DNA of 64,000 bases from positions 124,001-188,000 of the forward strand of contig OY730173.1 in NCBI GenBank assembly GCA_963422465.1. Direction: 5' to 3'. Made by a program: the position numbers and the translations under genes. A model generated the notes under the pieces. That model saw nothing but the letters and a program-made list of their open reading frames with translations, was not told where the DNA came from and ran no database searches. Positions 1 to 12,001 of the stretch are shown here, piece after piece. Numbering within the stretch: position 1 is the stretch's first letter; each line of letters begins with the position of its first letter. The stretch is from Lichina pygmaea. Its lineage: Eukaryota > Ascomycota > Lichinomycetes > Lichinales > Lichinaceae.

Positions 1-2205
1 ATCCCTGCTCACAGCTCTGACCAAGAAGAATGTTGCCTTCAAGTGGGAAACCCCAGAGCAGTGCTTGTTTGAAAGCATCAAGAAGATGTTCAGCACTACA
101 CCCATCCTACAGTACTTTGATCCAGAGAAGGAGTGTGTTGTTGAGACTGACACTTCTGACTACATCTCTGGCACTGTCCTGTCACAGCCAGATCATGAAG
201 GAGTTCTACACTCTGTTGCCTTCTTGTCACACCACCACCTGCCAGCAGAATGCAACTACAAGATCTACAACAAAGAGTTGCTGGCAATTGTCTGTGCCTT
301 TGAAGAATAGTGAGCAGAGCTTGAAGAATCTCCAGAACCTGTCAAGGTGATCTCTGATCACAAGAACTTGGAGTACTTCATGTTGTCAAAGTGTCTTTCC
401 CACTGTTAAGCCTGTTGGAGTGAGTTCTTGTCACACTTCAATTTCAAGATCAGCTACTGTCCAGGCAGTCAGTGCAAGGCCAACACCCTCACTTGATGTT
501 CCCAAGACCTCCTGTCAGACAGTGATCTCTGTCAAGACTTCATGGAGTAAGTTATCCTCAAGCCCAAGAATCTTGTACATTCAGAGGTTCAAGTCAAGCC
601 CATCCAGATCCTGAGATGTTCAGAAGCTACACCAGTTAACAATAAACCTGATGCTACACCTCTTTCAGACATCATCCAAGCTACCTATAACAACCTTGCT
701 GAAGGTGATCCAGTGGTAACAGTGTCACAGATACTAAGAGATAGTGTCAGGCACAGTCAAGAAGTGTCTCTCTCAGACTGCAGCTTGGAAAATAACTGTC
801 TCTTCTACAAGAACTAACTCTGGATCCCTGAGAATAATAAGCTACACCTACACCTGTTCCAAGAAGCCCATGACCAAGTAATGGCTGGCCACACTGGGAT
901 TGCCAAGATTCACAATCTTCTGTCTTGTTAGTACTATTGGCCAAAGATGGTGAACATCATACAGCAGTACATCAGGAATTGTCATGTCTGCTCTCAAGCA
1001 AAGCCTGCCTGTGATCACCAAGGAGAGCTGCTGTCTCTTCCCATACCTCAGCAATGTTGGCAGGATCTGGCTATGGATTTCATTACTGACTTGCCCAAGT
1101 CAAGAGATACCTGCTTCCCTGGTGCCAAGCACATCTGGGTCATCACTGACTGTCTCACCAAAGAATACCACTTTGTGCTATGTGCTGAGATGAGAACCTC
1201 ACATCTTATCCAGATATTCATCCAGTTTGTTGTCTGTACCCATGGCTTGCCCAGGAGTATTATCTCAGACAGAGGAGGTCAGTTTGTCAGCTTATTCTAG
1301 AAAGCACTCTGTGCCCATCTTGACATCATGCTACAACTATCCTCAGAACACTACCCAGAGATAGATGGTCAGACAGAACAAGAGAATCAGGAGCTTGAAC
1401 ACTACCTGAGATCCTATGTCAACTATCTCCAAGATGACTGGGTCCAATAGCTTCCTCTGGCAGAGTTCACACAGAACAACTCCCAGTCTGATTCCTCTGG
1501 CATGTCACTGTTCTTTGCCAACAAAGGGTTCCATCCACAGCTTAGCATCACACCTACAAGTGAAGTCTGCAACCAAGATACTATAGAAATCTTTGGAGAA
1601 ATAACGTAGATTCTGGAACAGTTATAAGCTGAACTCCAACTATCCCAGAAAGCTCAAGCTCATGCCACCAATTTGCATCAAGTCCTGTCACTGTCCTATC
1701 AAACTGGAGATCTTGTTTAGCTGAATACCAAGAACATCAGGACACACCACCCATGCAAAAAGCTTGACGACAAGTGGATTGGACTATTCAAGGTGTTGAA
1801 GACAGTCGGAAGCTGTGCCTGCCATCTGGAGCTTCCACACACTCTTAAGATCCACTCTGTCTTTCATGTTTCTCTTCTATGTCTGACACCTGCTAATCCT
1901 ATCCCTGGCCAATCAAATGAACACCCTGGCCCTGTTATTGGTCAAGACACAGATGAAGAGTTCCAGGTTAAAGAAATCCTTGACTCCAAGCCAGCAATGT
2001 CTTGACAGAAATTCAAGTACCTGGTCAAATAGTCCGGATAGCCAATTGAAGATGCCACTGAAGAGTCTATTAAGCATCTTGATAACACCAAAGACACTAT
2101 CTACAACTTCCATAAGAAATACCCAAGGAAACCACAGCCACGGAACTACACCCACAAGTGGCCTGAGGCTCACAGGAGTTCACCATGTGAAGGAGAGGGG
2201 TAATG
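1..2205 (+). mobile_element. Ty3/gypsy relic, 3' part of the internal region
   Basis: This is the degraded 3' half of a Ty3/gypsy-type LTR retrotransposon. Recognisable parts run in family order on the plus strand: an RNase H-like segment (about 65-310, with the KELLAIV motif), an integrase segment (about 947-1300, with an NCHVCSQAK zinc-binding piece and a DFITDLP core), and a C-terminal integrase-tail segment (about 1793-2005). The reverse transcriptase, protease and gag lie outside the window or are lost. It is clearly broken, with many interruptions. CpG is almost absent, so it is an old copy. A purine-rich tract immediately before an LTR-like TGTCA at 2206 marks the 3' end of the internal region. 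Confidence 0.8.
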
Positions 2206-2217
2206 TCACAGTTCTGG

Positions 2218-2400
2218 CCCAGTTGCATATCTGGCACAAGTCACACACCTTGCCAGGAAGTTCTATCTGCACTGTTACCTGTTTGCTCTGCTATTGCCTT
2301 GTTGCATATCTGGCACAAGTCACACACCTTGCCAGAAAGTTCCATCTGCACTGTTGCCTGTTTGCTCCGCTGTTGCCTGATCCCCTGCCTATAAGAACTT
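2218..2400. repeat. Two-unit ~80-bp tandem duplication
   Basis: The stretch starting GTTGCATATCTGGCACAAG near 2222 is repeated starting near 2302 with only a few substitutions. It lies in the promoter-side half of the probable relic LTR, upstream of the TATA-like site. Confidence 0.75.
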
Positions 2401-2627
2401 CTCCTGCTCCCCCAGCTTCTTCTCTTCTTTTCTCTTTTTCTTCCTTCCTTGTCTTTTGTCTTGTACATCAATCCAAGTCTCAAGTCTCAAGCCAAGTCAG
2501 GTCAAGGTTACTGAATCAGTTAGACTCAAGTTCTGCTCTGCCATTGCCTTGTCACAGCTTATTGAGCACTGGCAATAAAAGTGCACTTCTTTGTTGAATT
2601 GTATATTACCTTGTCTCTTGCTTATGA

Positions 2628-2875
2628 AGTCAATGGAAGTGCAGTGTGTCCAGAGGACTACTGCCAACAGAGTGCACTCCCTTGTTGTGATAATGCTATT
2701 ACTTCCTTGATCAGTCAACAGAAGTGTGGTGTGTCTGGAAGACCACCACTGACAGAGCACACTCTCTTGTTGTGACAATACTATCACTTCCTTATTCATG
2801 AAGTTAATAGAAGTGCAGTGTATCCAGAGAACTACCACTGATGGGGTGTAATCTCTTGTTGTGATAAGCTGTCAC
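2628..2875. repeat. Three-unit imperfect ~87-bp tandem repeat
   Basis: Three consecutive units share the blocks GAAGTG(C/T)(A/G)GTGT near their start and CTTGTTGTGA(T/C)AA near their end (about 2628-2714, 2715-2800 and 2801-2875). They are diverged from one another and lie downstream of the AATAAA in the relic LTR. Confidence 0.65.
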
Positions 2876-3085
2876 TTCCAATTAAGAACAGTTCCCAGTG
2901 ACTTGTTGGCCAGACTGACACCCAGATCTGTATAACAGTACTAGGCTGAGTCACATCTCCATGTGGATATTGTGCATGACTCCATGTTGCTAGTACTCCA
3001 CCACCAGGCCCAGGGCTAGCCCTACAGTGCTGGGTTGGGACTACCAACCTCTTGAGACTATAGAGACATGGCTGCAGGTGAGGGG

Positions 3086-3198
3086 TAATGTCAGGAGTGA
3101 CTGCACCACATAAGAGTCACATGCAGGTCACCTGACAGACTCCAGGCTACAGTGTTGCTTAGTCTAGGCTAAGCAGACTGCTGTGTACCTATGTAGAT
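3086..3198 (+). repeat. Left part of a second LTR-like relic, split by the LINE
   Basis: A purine tract and the bases GGGGTAATGTCAGG (about 3079-3092) copy the arrangement before the LTR at 2206. The sequence from TGTCAGG onward would be the start of a second LTR. It is interrupted at 3199-3210 by the LINE target-site repeat and resumes at 14,187, ending near 14,503 with TTGTGATAACAAGTGTCA, much like the end of the first LTR. There is no CpG in it. The assignment rests on the ends and context and is tentative. Confidence 0.4.
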
Positions 3199-3210
3199 CA
3201 TGGGGTTGCT
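3199..3210. repeat. Left target-site duplication of the LINE insertion
   Basis: CATGGGGTTGCT here is identical to 14,175-14,186. The left copy abuts the T-rich tract that is the reverse complement of a LINE poly(A)-like tail. The right copy abuts the other end of the inserted unit. The last T on the left could belong to the tail. Confidence 0.75.
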
Positions 3211-3230
3211 TTTTTTTTATTTTTTTTATT

Positions 3231-3389
3231 TGATTCTTACACTGGTAGTAGCTTTACAGCCATGCAGATCTTCTAGCTAATAGTGAACTCCTTCAGAAAA
3301 CCTTTGAAGGGATAAAAACTGAAGGCAGGGTGTGACTAGGGAATGTAACAAAAGGAATCTTGAAGTTTCTGGTAAGAGAAGAGAATCTA
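3231..3389 (-). repeat. Extra copy of the LINE 3' UTR
   Basis: These 159 bases repeat 3414-3572 with only a few differences. Each copy is followed on the minus strand by an A-rich tail: (AAATA)-type bases at 3390-3413 after the inner copy, and an A-run with T interruptions at 3209-3230 after the outer copy. The pattern is either a tandem duplication of the 3' end or a very short 5'-truncated sister copy. Confidence 0.85.
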
Positions 3390-3569
3390 TTCATTTATTT
3401 TATTTATTTTATTTGATTCTTACACTGGTAGTAGCTTTACAGCCATGCAGATCTTCTAGCTAATAGTGAACTCCTTCAGAAAACTTTTGAAGAGATAAAA
3501 ACTGAAGGCAGGGTGTGACTAGGGAATGTAACAAAAGAAATCTTGAAGTTTCTGGTAAGAGAAGAGAAT

Positions 3570-6053
3570 CTAGGTATTGGATTGGGAATAGTGGAGTTTG
3601 AAAGCTAGATTAAACTGGTTTAGTCTTTTCAAAAACATAAACCAGTACAAGAACTTCTGTAGTAGCTCTGGGTTTGAAATAATAGTGGTGAAGTCTTGGG
3701 GATTAAAAGAGACTTGTTGTCTTTGTCTTGAATAAAGAGAGCATGAAGAGGTGATATGTTTTACAGTTTCTTCTGCTTGGCCACACACACATAGTGGGGT
3801 AGGGAAGTCAGGAGCTCCAGCTCTGAAAAGAAAACTTGCCAGACCAATTCTTCCAGTCCTGATTTGCAGTAGCAGACTTGCCTCAGCTTTCTGTAACTCT
3901 TTGTAGAGCTTCAGATTGTTTTTGTGTGGCTTTTGACAGAAAGTCTGCCAGCCTGGATAGCTTCTTCTTTTCTTCTCTTCCCATTGGTCTTCCCACTCTT
4001 TAGTAAAGAGCTTTTGTAGTTCTTTCTTTGAACTAGCCTGGTTAGTAGTTATTTGACTTAACCAAGTGAATTTCCACTTAGGAGAGATAGTTGAGGATTC
4101 CTTTAAAGGTTTCTTCAAGAGAGAGGTATAGCTGGAAATAGTGGAAAAGATACTGTCAAGAAAGTATTTGAGAGGGGAGTTTTGAATAGAAGAAAGAAAA
4201 CAGGCAGTGCAAAATTTAAAGTATAGGTCTAGAGGTAGAAGAAAAAGCTCACTCTCTAATAGAAAAGAAGGAGTGGCTTTGAAGGCACCCCCAATAAGTC
4301 TTAGGCATCTGTTTTGAAATAAAACAAGAGAAGAGATATTGGAGGATTTTCTTAGAGGGTTAAACCAGATCCCCACTGCATAGCTCAGTAGAGATCTCAG
4401 TATAGCAGTGTACACCAGACGTGATGTGTGAACTGGAAAGCCCCAAGTAGAATAGGAAGTTCTAGAAAGAGAAGAGAGTGCTTTCTGTGCTTTTTGAAGA
4501 ATAATCCTCTGGTGTTTGTGCCAGTGGAGCTTTGCATCTAGGTACACTCCAAGTACTCGCACTTCTTCTTTTGGTTTGAGAATCACATTCCCCAGTCTGA
4601 GCTTGAGCTGAAGATTGTCTGATCTTCTTCTGGAAAAATGAAGTATTTCATATTTCTCAGGTGAGAAGACCATTCCATGTCTTGCAGCCCAGGATAGACA
4701 TTTGTGGTGTGTGTTCTTTAACTTCAGAAGGTTACTTTTCAAGGAGTGACCAAAAGCAAGCAGATTTGTATCATCTGCAAACCCCAGGGCAGATACACCA
4801 GAAGAGGGAGTATGCACAGTCTCATGCAATTCAGAAATGTAGAATAGAAAAAGAATAGGGGATAATGGAGAATCTTGAGGAACTCCACAATGAATAGGAA
4901 TAGAATAAGACTCAGAATCATCAAAGACAAGAGTGGTAGAGCGCTTATCACAGAAGGAGTAGATCCAGGAAGCTAGCCAGGCAGGTATTCTTTTTCTTTT
5001 CAGAATTTGCTGTAGTATCTTGGGGAGAACTCTGTCATAGGCTCCTGAGATATCCAGTGAGAGTAGGGATGCAACCATGCCTTCCTTCCAGACTTTTTCC
5101 ACTTGGGAGGTTAGAAGGAAAAGTGCTGCTTCTGTGGATCTTCCTTTCCTAAAGCCCATCTGGATATCTGGCAATAGTCCAGCTTCTTCTGCTATCTTGC
5201 TTAGTCTGGCTGCAGCAATAGCTTCCATCAGCTTGCCTGTTGTGTTTAGCAGAGCTATAGGGCGCCAGGCTTTAGCTTGATTGTAGGTTCTCTTGCCAGG
5301 TTTCCTCAAGCAGACTGTTTTTGCACTCTTAAATCTTTCAGGGAAGTACTCCAGTTTCCAGCATGTTGAAGTCAGAATAGCTAGAGCTTGGCAGAACCTA
5401 GGCCCCAGAGCTCTCAGAAATCCATTTGGCAGCTTATCTCTCCCTCCTGCTGTGAAAGGTTTCTTCTTGGCCAGAATTTACTCCACTTCTTCACATGTTA
5501 CCTCCTGGGAGAGCTGTATCTCAGAGATAGTCTGGGAGCTTTCTGAGCCTGGTTCTGGAACTAGAGCTTTTGGAAAGAACTGTTGTGAGAAGGCTTTAGT
5601 CTTTTCCTCAAAGGTTTTGGCTATTCCTTCTTGTGTTTCCAGGTCAGGAACCAGAGGAAGATCAGGAGTCTTGTTGGCTTTGGACTTTCCCCACTTTGCA
5701 AGCTTCCAGAACTTTGAAGAGCTGGCCAGCTCATGGATTTGGTGTCTGAAAGTGTTCTGTTTTCCATCTCTGACTGCCTTTTTCTTGAGCTTAGTTGCTT
5801 GCTCAAGTTCCTCTTGACTTGCTTGCCTTTTTTGCACTTTTCTTCTTACTCTTCTTTCCTCTTTAACCTTGTTTTGGATCTCTTGATTCCACCAGGGAAC
5901 TGAGTGGCCAGATTGCTTCTGGAGCTGTGTGGATTTGCTTGCTATTTCTTGGAGAAAGTTGTCAAGATACTCCAAGTACTCATCCACTTCATATTTGTCT
6001 TGGAAGTGGAAGGGCAGGTGTAGCTTCTCACACTCTACTCTTGCAAGGTTTGA
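3570..6053 (-). pseudogene. LINE reverse transcriptase region (Tad1/I-like), one in-frame stop
   Basis: The minus-strand reading frame continues the LINE protein from the end of the endonuclease through a basic, Lys/Glu-rich linker (6053-5481) into the reverse transcriptase. Visible motifs are FRKGRSTEAA, the motif-A LSLDISGAYDR with its catalytic Asp, a motif-B GVPQDSPLSP (Asp replaces the usual Gly of GVPQGSPLSP), and the catalytic FADD in GFADDTNLLAFG. A C-terminal Cys/His knuckle (CVCG...HITSSC) is typical of Tad1-like elements. No RNase H follows. The frame is open from 6053 to 3570 except for one TAA at 5478-5480. The stop codon at 3570 lies exactly at the start of the 159-bp 3' UTR unit. 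The copy is dead because of the gypsy insertion. Confidence 0.85.
6049..6053. repeat. Target-site duplication (left) of the gypsy element
   Basis: TTTGA directly precedes the left LTR and recurs directly after the right LTR at 12,601-12,605. Removing the element and one copy joins the LINE protein frame as ...LDSN/LARVEC..., which supports the call. Confidence 0.9.
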
Positions 6054-6659
6054 TGTTATGACCCAGGGATGGGAGCCACTCATTTATAGGCAATCAGGCC
6101 ACGGGCCAGGCAAGAGGACACCATGGAAGTCAAGTGACCAACCAACAAGGGGTCACGTGACTGTCGAGACACACACGGGAGTCTTGACGCATGATGCATG
6201 AAGCATCAAGACAATCTCACCAGTCTCGACGCATGATGCATGAAGCATCAAGACAATCTCACCAGTCTTGACGCATGATGCATGAAGTATCAAGACAATC
6301 TCACCAGTCTTGACACATGATGCATGAAGCATCGAGACAATCTCACCAGTCTCGACGCAGGGTGCATAACATGGTGGGACTGTCAAGACAATCTCACCCG
6401 TCTCAACAGGCCAGCACTATATAGTCTGATGATAGTTCCCTTATGGAACGATTGTCTTCAACTCATGTTGTGATCCAGACAACTAGATCTACTTCAATAC
6501 AATCCTTTGTACAAAGCCATTGATCAGGTGTCACCACCACCATGTTCCACCAAACCCCTTCGCGCTCCTTGACACTCCTCTCCTGCGAGAACCAACCCGC
6601 CTTCCACCTCTCGCCCTAATCCTATACTCGGATAGGACAGTACAGTACGGACTGCAACA
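6054..6659 (+). repeat. Left LTR of the gypsy element
   Basis: The 606-bp LTR begins TGTTA and ends CAACA. It contains a TATA box (CTATATAG near 6416) and an internal array of four 42-bp units plus one degenerate unit (about 6181-6400). The right LTR has a different number of units. Where aligned outside the array, the two LTRs differ by about fifteen transitions, each explicable as loss of a CpG in one copy or the other. Confidence 0.93.
6181..6395. repeat. 42-bp tandem repeats inside the left LTR
   Basis: The unit contains CGCATGATGCATGAAGCAT and AGACAATCTCACCAGT. Four full units are followed by one diverged unit. Each holds the dyad ATGATGCATGAAGCAT, so the array could form hairpins or bind a repeated factor upstream of the TATA box. 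Confidence 0.85.
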
Positions 6660-9600
6660 CTTTGAAGACCCTCAAGGATGAGTACCTCAGGAGCAACCAA
6701 CTCCAACTTCCCAGATGGAAAGATTAGTGTCACCAAGCCAGACCTGTTCTACGGTGAAAGAAACAAGGTTGACGACTGGCTCATGCAACTCCAAGTCTAC
6801 TTTCAATTCCAACCAGAGACGAAGCTGCCTAAGGAAAAGTGGCCCCTCTTTGTAACCACTTACATGAGAGGCAATGCTTATTGATGGATCAAACCCTATG
6901 TCAACAAACATCTCTCAGGGAACGGAGACCACAACGGCACAACAGAATGGATGACGAAATGGACGTGATTCAAGGATGAGATCAAAAGGATCCTTGGACT
7001 ATCTAACGAAGATAAAGTGGCTATATGAATGATCCAGCACATCAAACAACAACGCTCAGCCGTAGAGTACACCACGCAGTTCAAACAATACTCAGTACTG
7101 ACTGACTGGGACGACAACACCCTGATAGTCATGTACCGACGTGGACTCAAGGAAAACGTGAAGGATGAAACCATCTTCAACGGACAAGCAGTCGACACAC
7201 TGGACGAACTCATCACACAAGCAATCAACATTGATGACAAACTATTCAAGCGAGTGATGGAGAAACACCACGACGGAGGATACAGCCACCCCGCATGGCA
7301 TGTGAGCAACCACTACAAGCTGCCTAACAAGGCACCACCACATGATCCATATGGCTATGCACCCATGGAACTGGATGCAGTCCACCACAAGGGAAGGTTC
7401 ACGAAGGGAAGGAACAACAAAAAGGGGAAAGCACTGAAGTGCTATGCCTGTGGCAAGCTAGGCCACATGGCGAAAGACTGTTGTTCAAAGAACAAGGTGC
7501 ACTGACAGCAACTTAATACGCTTGACGGAGACTGGAATGTCATCGAGCCAGAGGACCCACCAGGAGAGGCTCAGCTATCCCTCGAACAATGGGACAACTA
7601 CGATCAGATATTGGAAGCAGCCCACCAACTGGCAACATCAGGAGGCAAGGACCTACCAGAACTAACAGGTCAGGACAAGGGACAGGAGCCCTTAACCACC
7701 TCTGATGGGGACTGAGACAAACCTGTGTCTATCAAAGAAGAAATACCACAAGGAAGCTATGCTTACAGCATGGACCCACGAAATCTACAGCACGGCGAAC
7801 TACAGTGGAGGTTTTGCACGAAGCACTACTGCACCTACCACGAACAACTACGAAGGTACAGAGGACATTCACCCTACCACGCCACCTGCCACAAACATTG
7901 GGTCAATTGCGAGAAGGATGTGTGTGAGATCTACCTTTGGGACAAACACCAACACACTGCATTCCCCGGGCACACACATGATTGGCACGAACACCTCATG
8001 TTCCTACAGCAAGGCAACAACCACAACTGCTACGTCAACAATTGGCAGTACTGCCTCAAGCCTGGATGTGACAAGCATCAGCAAGACAAATTCATGAACA
8101 GATTCCTCAGGACTGATGGGAATGGCTGGACCCATTGCCCAGTCAGTGGAAAGACACTTCAATGAGGAAAAGACTGAACTCCCTTGTCAAGGGGCAACAT
8201 CGGGAGCTCAACAACATGACCCCTAGCAACGCAAAGCACCTGCGATTGCCTGTGTCACTACACGCCAACACGCCAGTACAGACATACGCACTTGTTGACT
8301 CTGGAGCCAGTGGAAACTACATTTCAAGACAACTTTACGACACCCTTGGCACTGGAAGGAGACGCAAGCAGCAGCCCTATCAGCTCGCGATGGCAAATGG
8401 ACAGACAGAGCTAGTCTGCCATGAGACGCAGCCAATGGAAATGGTTACCGGACACCATGCTGAAAGAATCTACCTTGATATTGTCAAGTTGGCCACTCAG
8501 GATATCTATTTGGGGATGCCTTGGCTAAAGAAGCATAACCCAGTTGTTAACTGGAAGACAGGAGTACTCACGTTTAGGAACTGCACTAACAACACAGCTC
8601 GGACCTGTTACCAGCCGCAGAAGGCGTGGACAGATGAGGGAAGGAGTCCTCAGTGGAACCTCACTGACAGAAAGGACGACTCTCAAGAGAAGAGGTCCAC
8701 CTCGACAGGCACACCCCGGAACCAGGTGGCCAAACAGTCAGAGATGAAGAGAGAGGAAGTTGTTAACCCTCTGGAGATCCCTGAAGAGTACTGACCTGGG
8801 TATGATAACCTCTTTCAGGAAGAGACAACAACAGCAGTGTTGCCTAAGCACCAACCTTGGGATCATGAGATCAAGTTGCAACCAGGGACGGAGCCAGGAT
8901 TTGGACCAATTTACCAGTTATCAGAGAAAGAGCTCCAAGTACTTCGCGAGTACCTGGAGGAAAACCTGAAAAAGGGTTTCATTCAAGAATCTCAATCGCC
9001 AGCAGGATACCCAATACTATTTGCACCAAAGAAAGACAGAAGTCTTCGACTTTGTGTGGATTACAGGAAACTCAACGACATTACCATCAAGAATCGATAT
9101 CTGCTGCCAAATGCGAACAAATTGCGAGACAGGATCAGCCAAGCTACAATCTTTACCAAGCTGGACTTGAAAGGAGCATACAACCTGATACGCATGAAAA
9201 AAGGAGAAGAATGGAAGACAGCCTTCAGAACCCGATACAGACACTACGAGTATCTGGTTATGCTATTCGGACTCACAAACGCACCAGCAACATGTCAAGC
9301 ATTGATCAACAACATCATCAGAGCACACCTGGACTAAACAGCTATTGCCTACCTGGACAACATTCTTGTCTACTTGAACACGCAACAAGAACATACCAAA
9401 CATGTGAAGGATGTTCTACGATGCCTACAAGAGGCAGAGCTCAAGCTCAACCTGAAGAAATGCGAGTTCAACAAACCGGAAGTTGAATTCCTCAGATACA
9501 TCATAGGGATTGAAGGGATCAAGATTGACCCTGAGAAAATCAAAGTGATTCAGCAATGGCCAACACCGACATCAGTTAAGGAAGTACAAGCCTTCCTAGG

Positions 9601-11615
9601 ATTTGCCAACTTCAACTGACAGTTCATCAAGAACTACTCACAGATGGCAACACCACTGATGGAACTCACAAAGAAGGATGTGGAGTACCAGTGGACAGAG
9701 AGACAACAAAAAGCATTCCAACAGCTCAAGGACGCTTGCGCCAAGGAACCAGTTCTCCTCAACTTCAAGACAGGCCAACCGACGTGAATCAAGACAGACA
9801 CTTCAGATCAGGCAGTGGGAGCATGTCTATGCTAACAGGCAGACGGCAAGTGGCACCCAGTTGCCTACTACTCACGAAAAATGACACAAGCGGAACAAAA
9901 CTATGATATCCACAATAAAGAGCTACTGGCAGTCGTCAACGCACTCGAACACTGGAGAGTGTACGCGGAAAGCAGTTCTGAACTCACCATTCTCACAGAC
10001 CACAAGAATCTGACAATGTTCACAACAACCAAGAAGCTGAACAGACGGCAAGTCAGATGGGCTGAACTCCTAGGGCAACACAAGTTCAAGATCTTGTACA
10101 CCCCTGGACGAGACAATGGGAGAGCAGACGCACTAAGCTGACGAAAAGACCACATGGAAGATGATGAACGCCAAGGAACGATCTTACAGCAGGACCAGCA
10201 AGGAAACCTGGTGCCTCAACCACAGATCAACAAGCTCACAGCAGAAGACACTGAAGAACTAATAAGGAACTACCATGATAACCCAGCACACGGTCACCCA
10301 GGAATCTCCAAGACCACAGACCTTATCCAACGGGCAGGGAACAATGTCATTAACCTCTGACAACATGTCACAAACTACATCAGCAAGTGTCTACTATACC
10401 AGAAAAACAAACATGGAAGACATAAGCCATACGGAGAAGGACACCCGAACACGATACTGAAAGGCCCGTGGGAAGACGTGTCAATGGACTTCATCACAAA
10501 GCTACCCAAGTCCAAAGACCCAGTCACAGGAATCACCTACGACTTGATTATGGTGATAGTGGACAGATTCACAAAATATCTAATAGCGGTACTATTCAAG
10601 GAAACCCACACAGCAGAACAGTTGGGACACCTCTTACTGGACAGATTGGTCAGAGACCACGGAGTTCCGATCACGATCATTACAGACAGAGATAAACTCT
10701 TCACATCCAACTACTGGAAGACAATCAGTGCAGCCATAGGAACAAAACCCAAAATGTCTACGGCCTATCATCCACAAACCGACAGCCAGACAGAGCGAGC
10801 GAACCAAGTCCTGGAGACTTACTTACGGCATTACATCAACAAGACCCACAGCAATTGGGCACAGTTATTACCGGTGGCACAGCTGGCAATCAACCAGCAC
10901 AGATCAGATTCAACAAAGGAATCGCCATTTTTTGCCAATTTTGGATGATATGCGAACATCGGGATGCCAAGCAGAGCTTCACCAAACGCGGAGAAAGCAC
11001 TCCAACACGACAAGCTCCTACGACAAACGCACACGATGATGAGGCACTAACTTCAAGAGACCTCAGAAAGAATGCAACGTCAAATGGACAAGAAATCGAA
11101 AATGGCACCTCAGCTAAAGAAGGGGGATAAAGTCTACCTTCTCACAAGAAATTGGAAAACAAAGAAACCAAGAACAAAGAAACTGGACCATGTCAAGGTC
11201 GGACCATTTTCAGTCGAAGAAAAAACTGGACCAGTCAACGTCAGACTGCGACTACCGAGAGATGCTCGGGTACACCCAAACTTTCACATCTCAATGATCG
11301 AATTAGCCGACCAGAACACACCCTTGCAGGAAACATTTCATTACCAACCAGAGGAAGAACAGGAGTTTGAGGCTGAACAGATCCTGAAGAGAAAAGGTCA
11401 GCGATACCTTGTCAAGTGGAAAGACTACCCAGACTCGGAAAATACCTGGGAGCCACTCAGGAACCTCGCGAACTGCCAGCTCCTCCTGCAGCAGTTCCGG
11501 CAGGAGCAGGACCAAACAGCTCAGCCTGCAGCGCGGACGTATCAATGACTGTCACCGACAAGTCTTCACCATCCGCCTCCATTTCAGCAACAAGGCACTG
11601 GAGCTTCTTCTTTGC

Positions 11616-11957
11616 TCAACCCTCAGCACCCTCAAGAACCTTTCGCTTTCGGGACACACGAGCCTGCAGCTCGGCAAGCTGCTCGACAAGAGCATCCCGC
11701 TTGGCCTCATCAACAGCCAAATCCTTGCGAAGGTTATCCCAAGTCATGTTCAGCGACTCCCAAGAAAGTGACACACAGGACTTTCCCTGACGAGTGCACT
11801 CAGCGCACTTTAACTTATCGTTGTCGTCAGACATTCGGAAGCAGGGCTTGTGGTTTAAAACACAGAAGTCACACGGAGCAAGCGACACGAAGTTATGATC
11901 ACAGATCTGGGCTGCCAGTTGGTTTCGGTAAGCAGAGGCACGTGATTTTGCAGACAT
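11616..11957 (-). CDS. Antisense ORF in the gypsy 3' region with a Zn2Cys6-like Cys cluster and coiled coil
   Basis: This frame lies on the strand opposite to the retrotransposon genes, between the chromodomain and the right LTR. I take the Met at 11,957 as start (about 113 residues); the frame is open further upstream into the LTR (to 12,041). It looks uninterrupted. It encodes a cysteine array of spacing C-x2-C-x6-C-x11-C-x2-C-x6-C (beginning CDFC), which fits the Gal4-type Zn(II)2Cys6 consensus. A charged heptad-like segment follows (LRKDLAVDEAKRDALVEQL) and then a basic end (RKRK). Additional antisense ORFs are known in some fungal gypsy elements, but their function is unsettled. DNA binding here is inference from the spacing only. 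Confidence 0.55.
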   Translation of the reverse strand: MSAKSRASAYRNQLAAQICDHNFVSLAPCDFCVLNHKPCFRMSDDNDKLKCAECTRQGKSCVSLSWESLNMTWDNLRKDLAVDEAKRDALVEQLAELQARVSRKRKVLEGAEG

Positions 11958-12001
11958 ACTCAAGAATTCATCGGGACAATGAATGAAGGAGAGGAGGGTA
12001 G

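Larger units (their letters stand above)
2206..2875 (+). repeat. Probable LTR of the Ty3/gypsy relic
   Basis: The segment begins TGTCA just after a purine-rich tract (about 2188-2202) and ends TTGTGATAAGCTGTCA. It holds a TATA-like CTATAAG near 2389 and an AATAAA at 2575, as expected of an LTR promoter and polyadenylation region. Two internal direct-repeat arrays lie in it: a ~80-bp duplication (about 2218-2400) and roughly three ~87-bp units (about 2628-2875). The exact 3' end is inferred from similarity to the end of the second LTR-like relic at 14,503. Confidence 0.5.

Noticed and set aside
6181-6395. Regular 42-bp repeats considered as a CRISPR-like array
   Set aside because: There are no unique spacers; units are contiguous, lie inside both LTRs of a retrotransposon, and the genome is eukaryotic.
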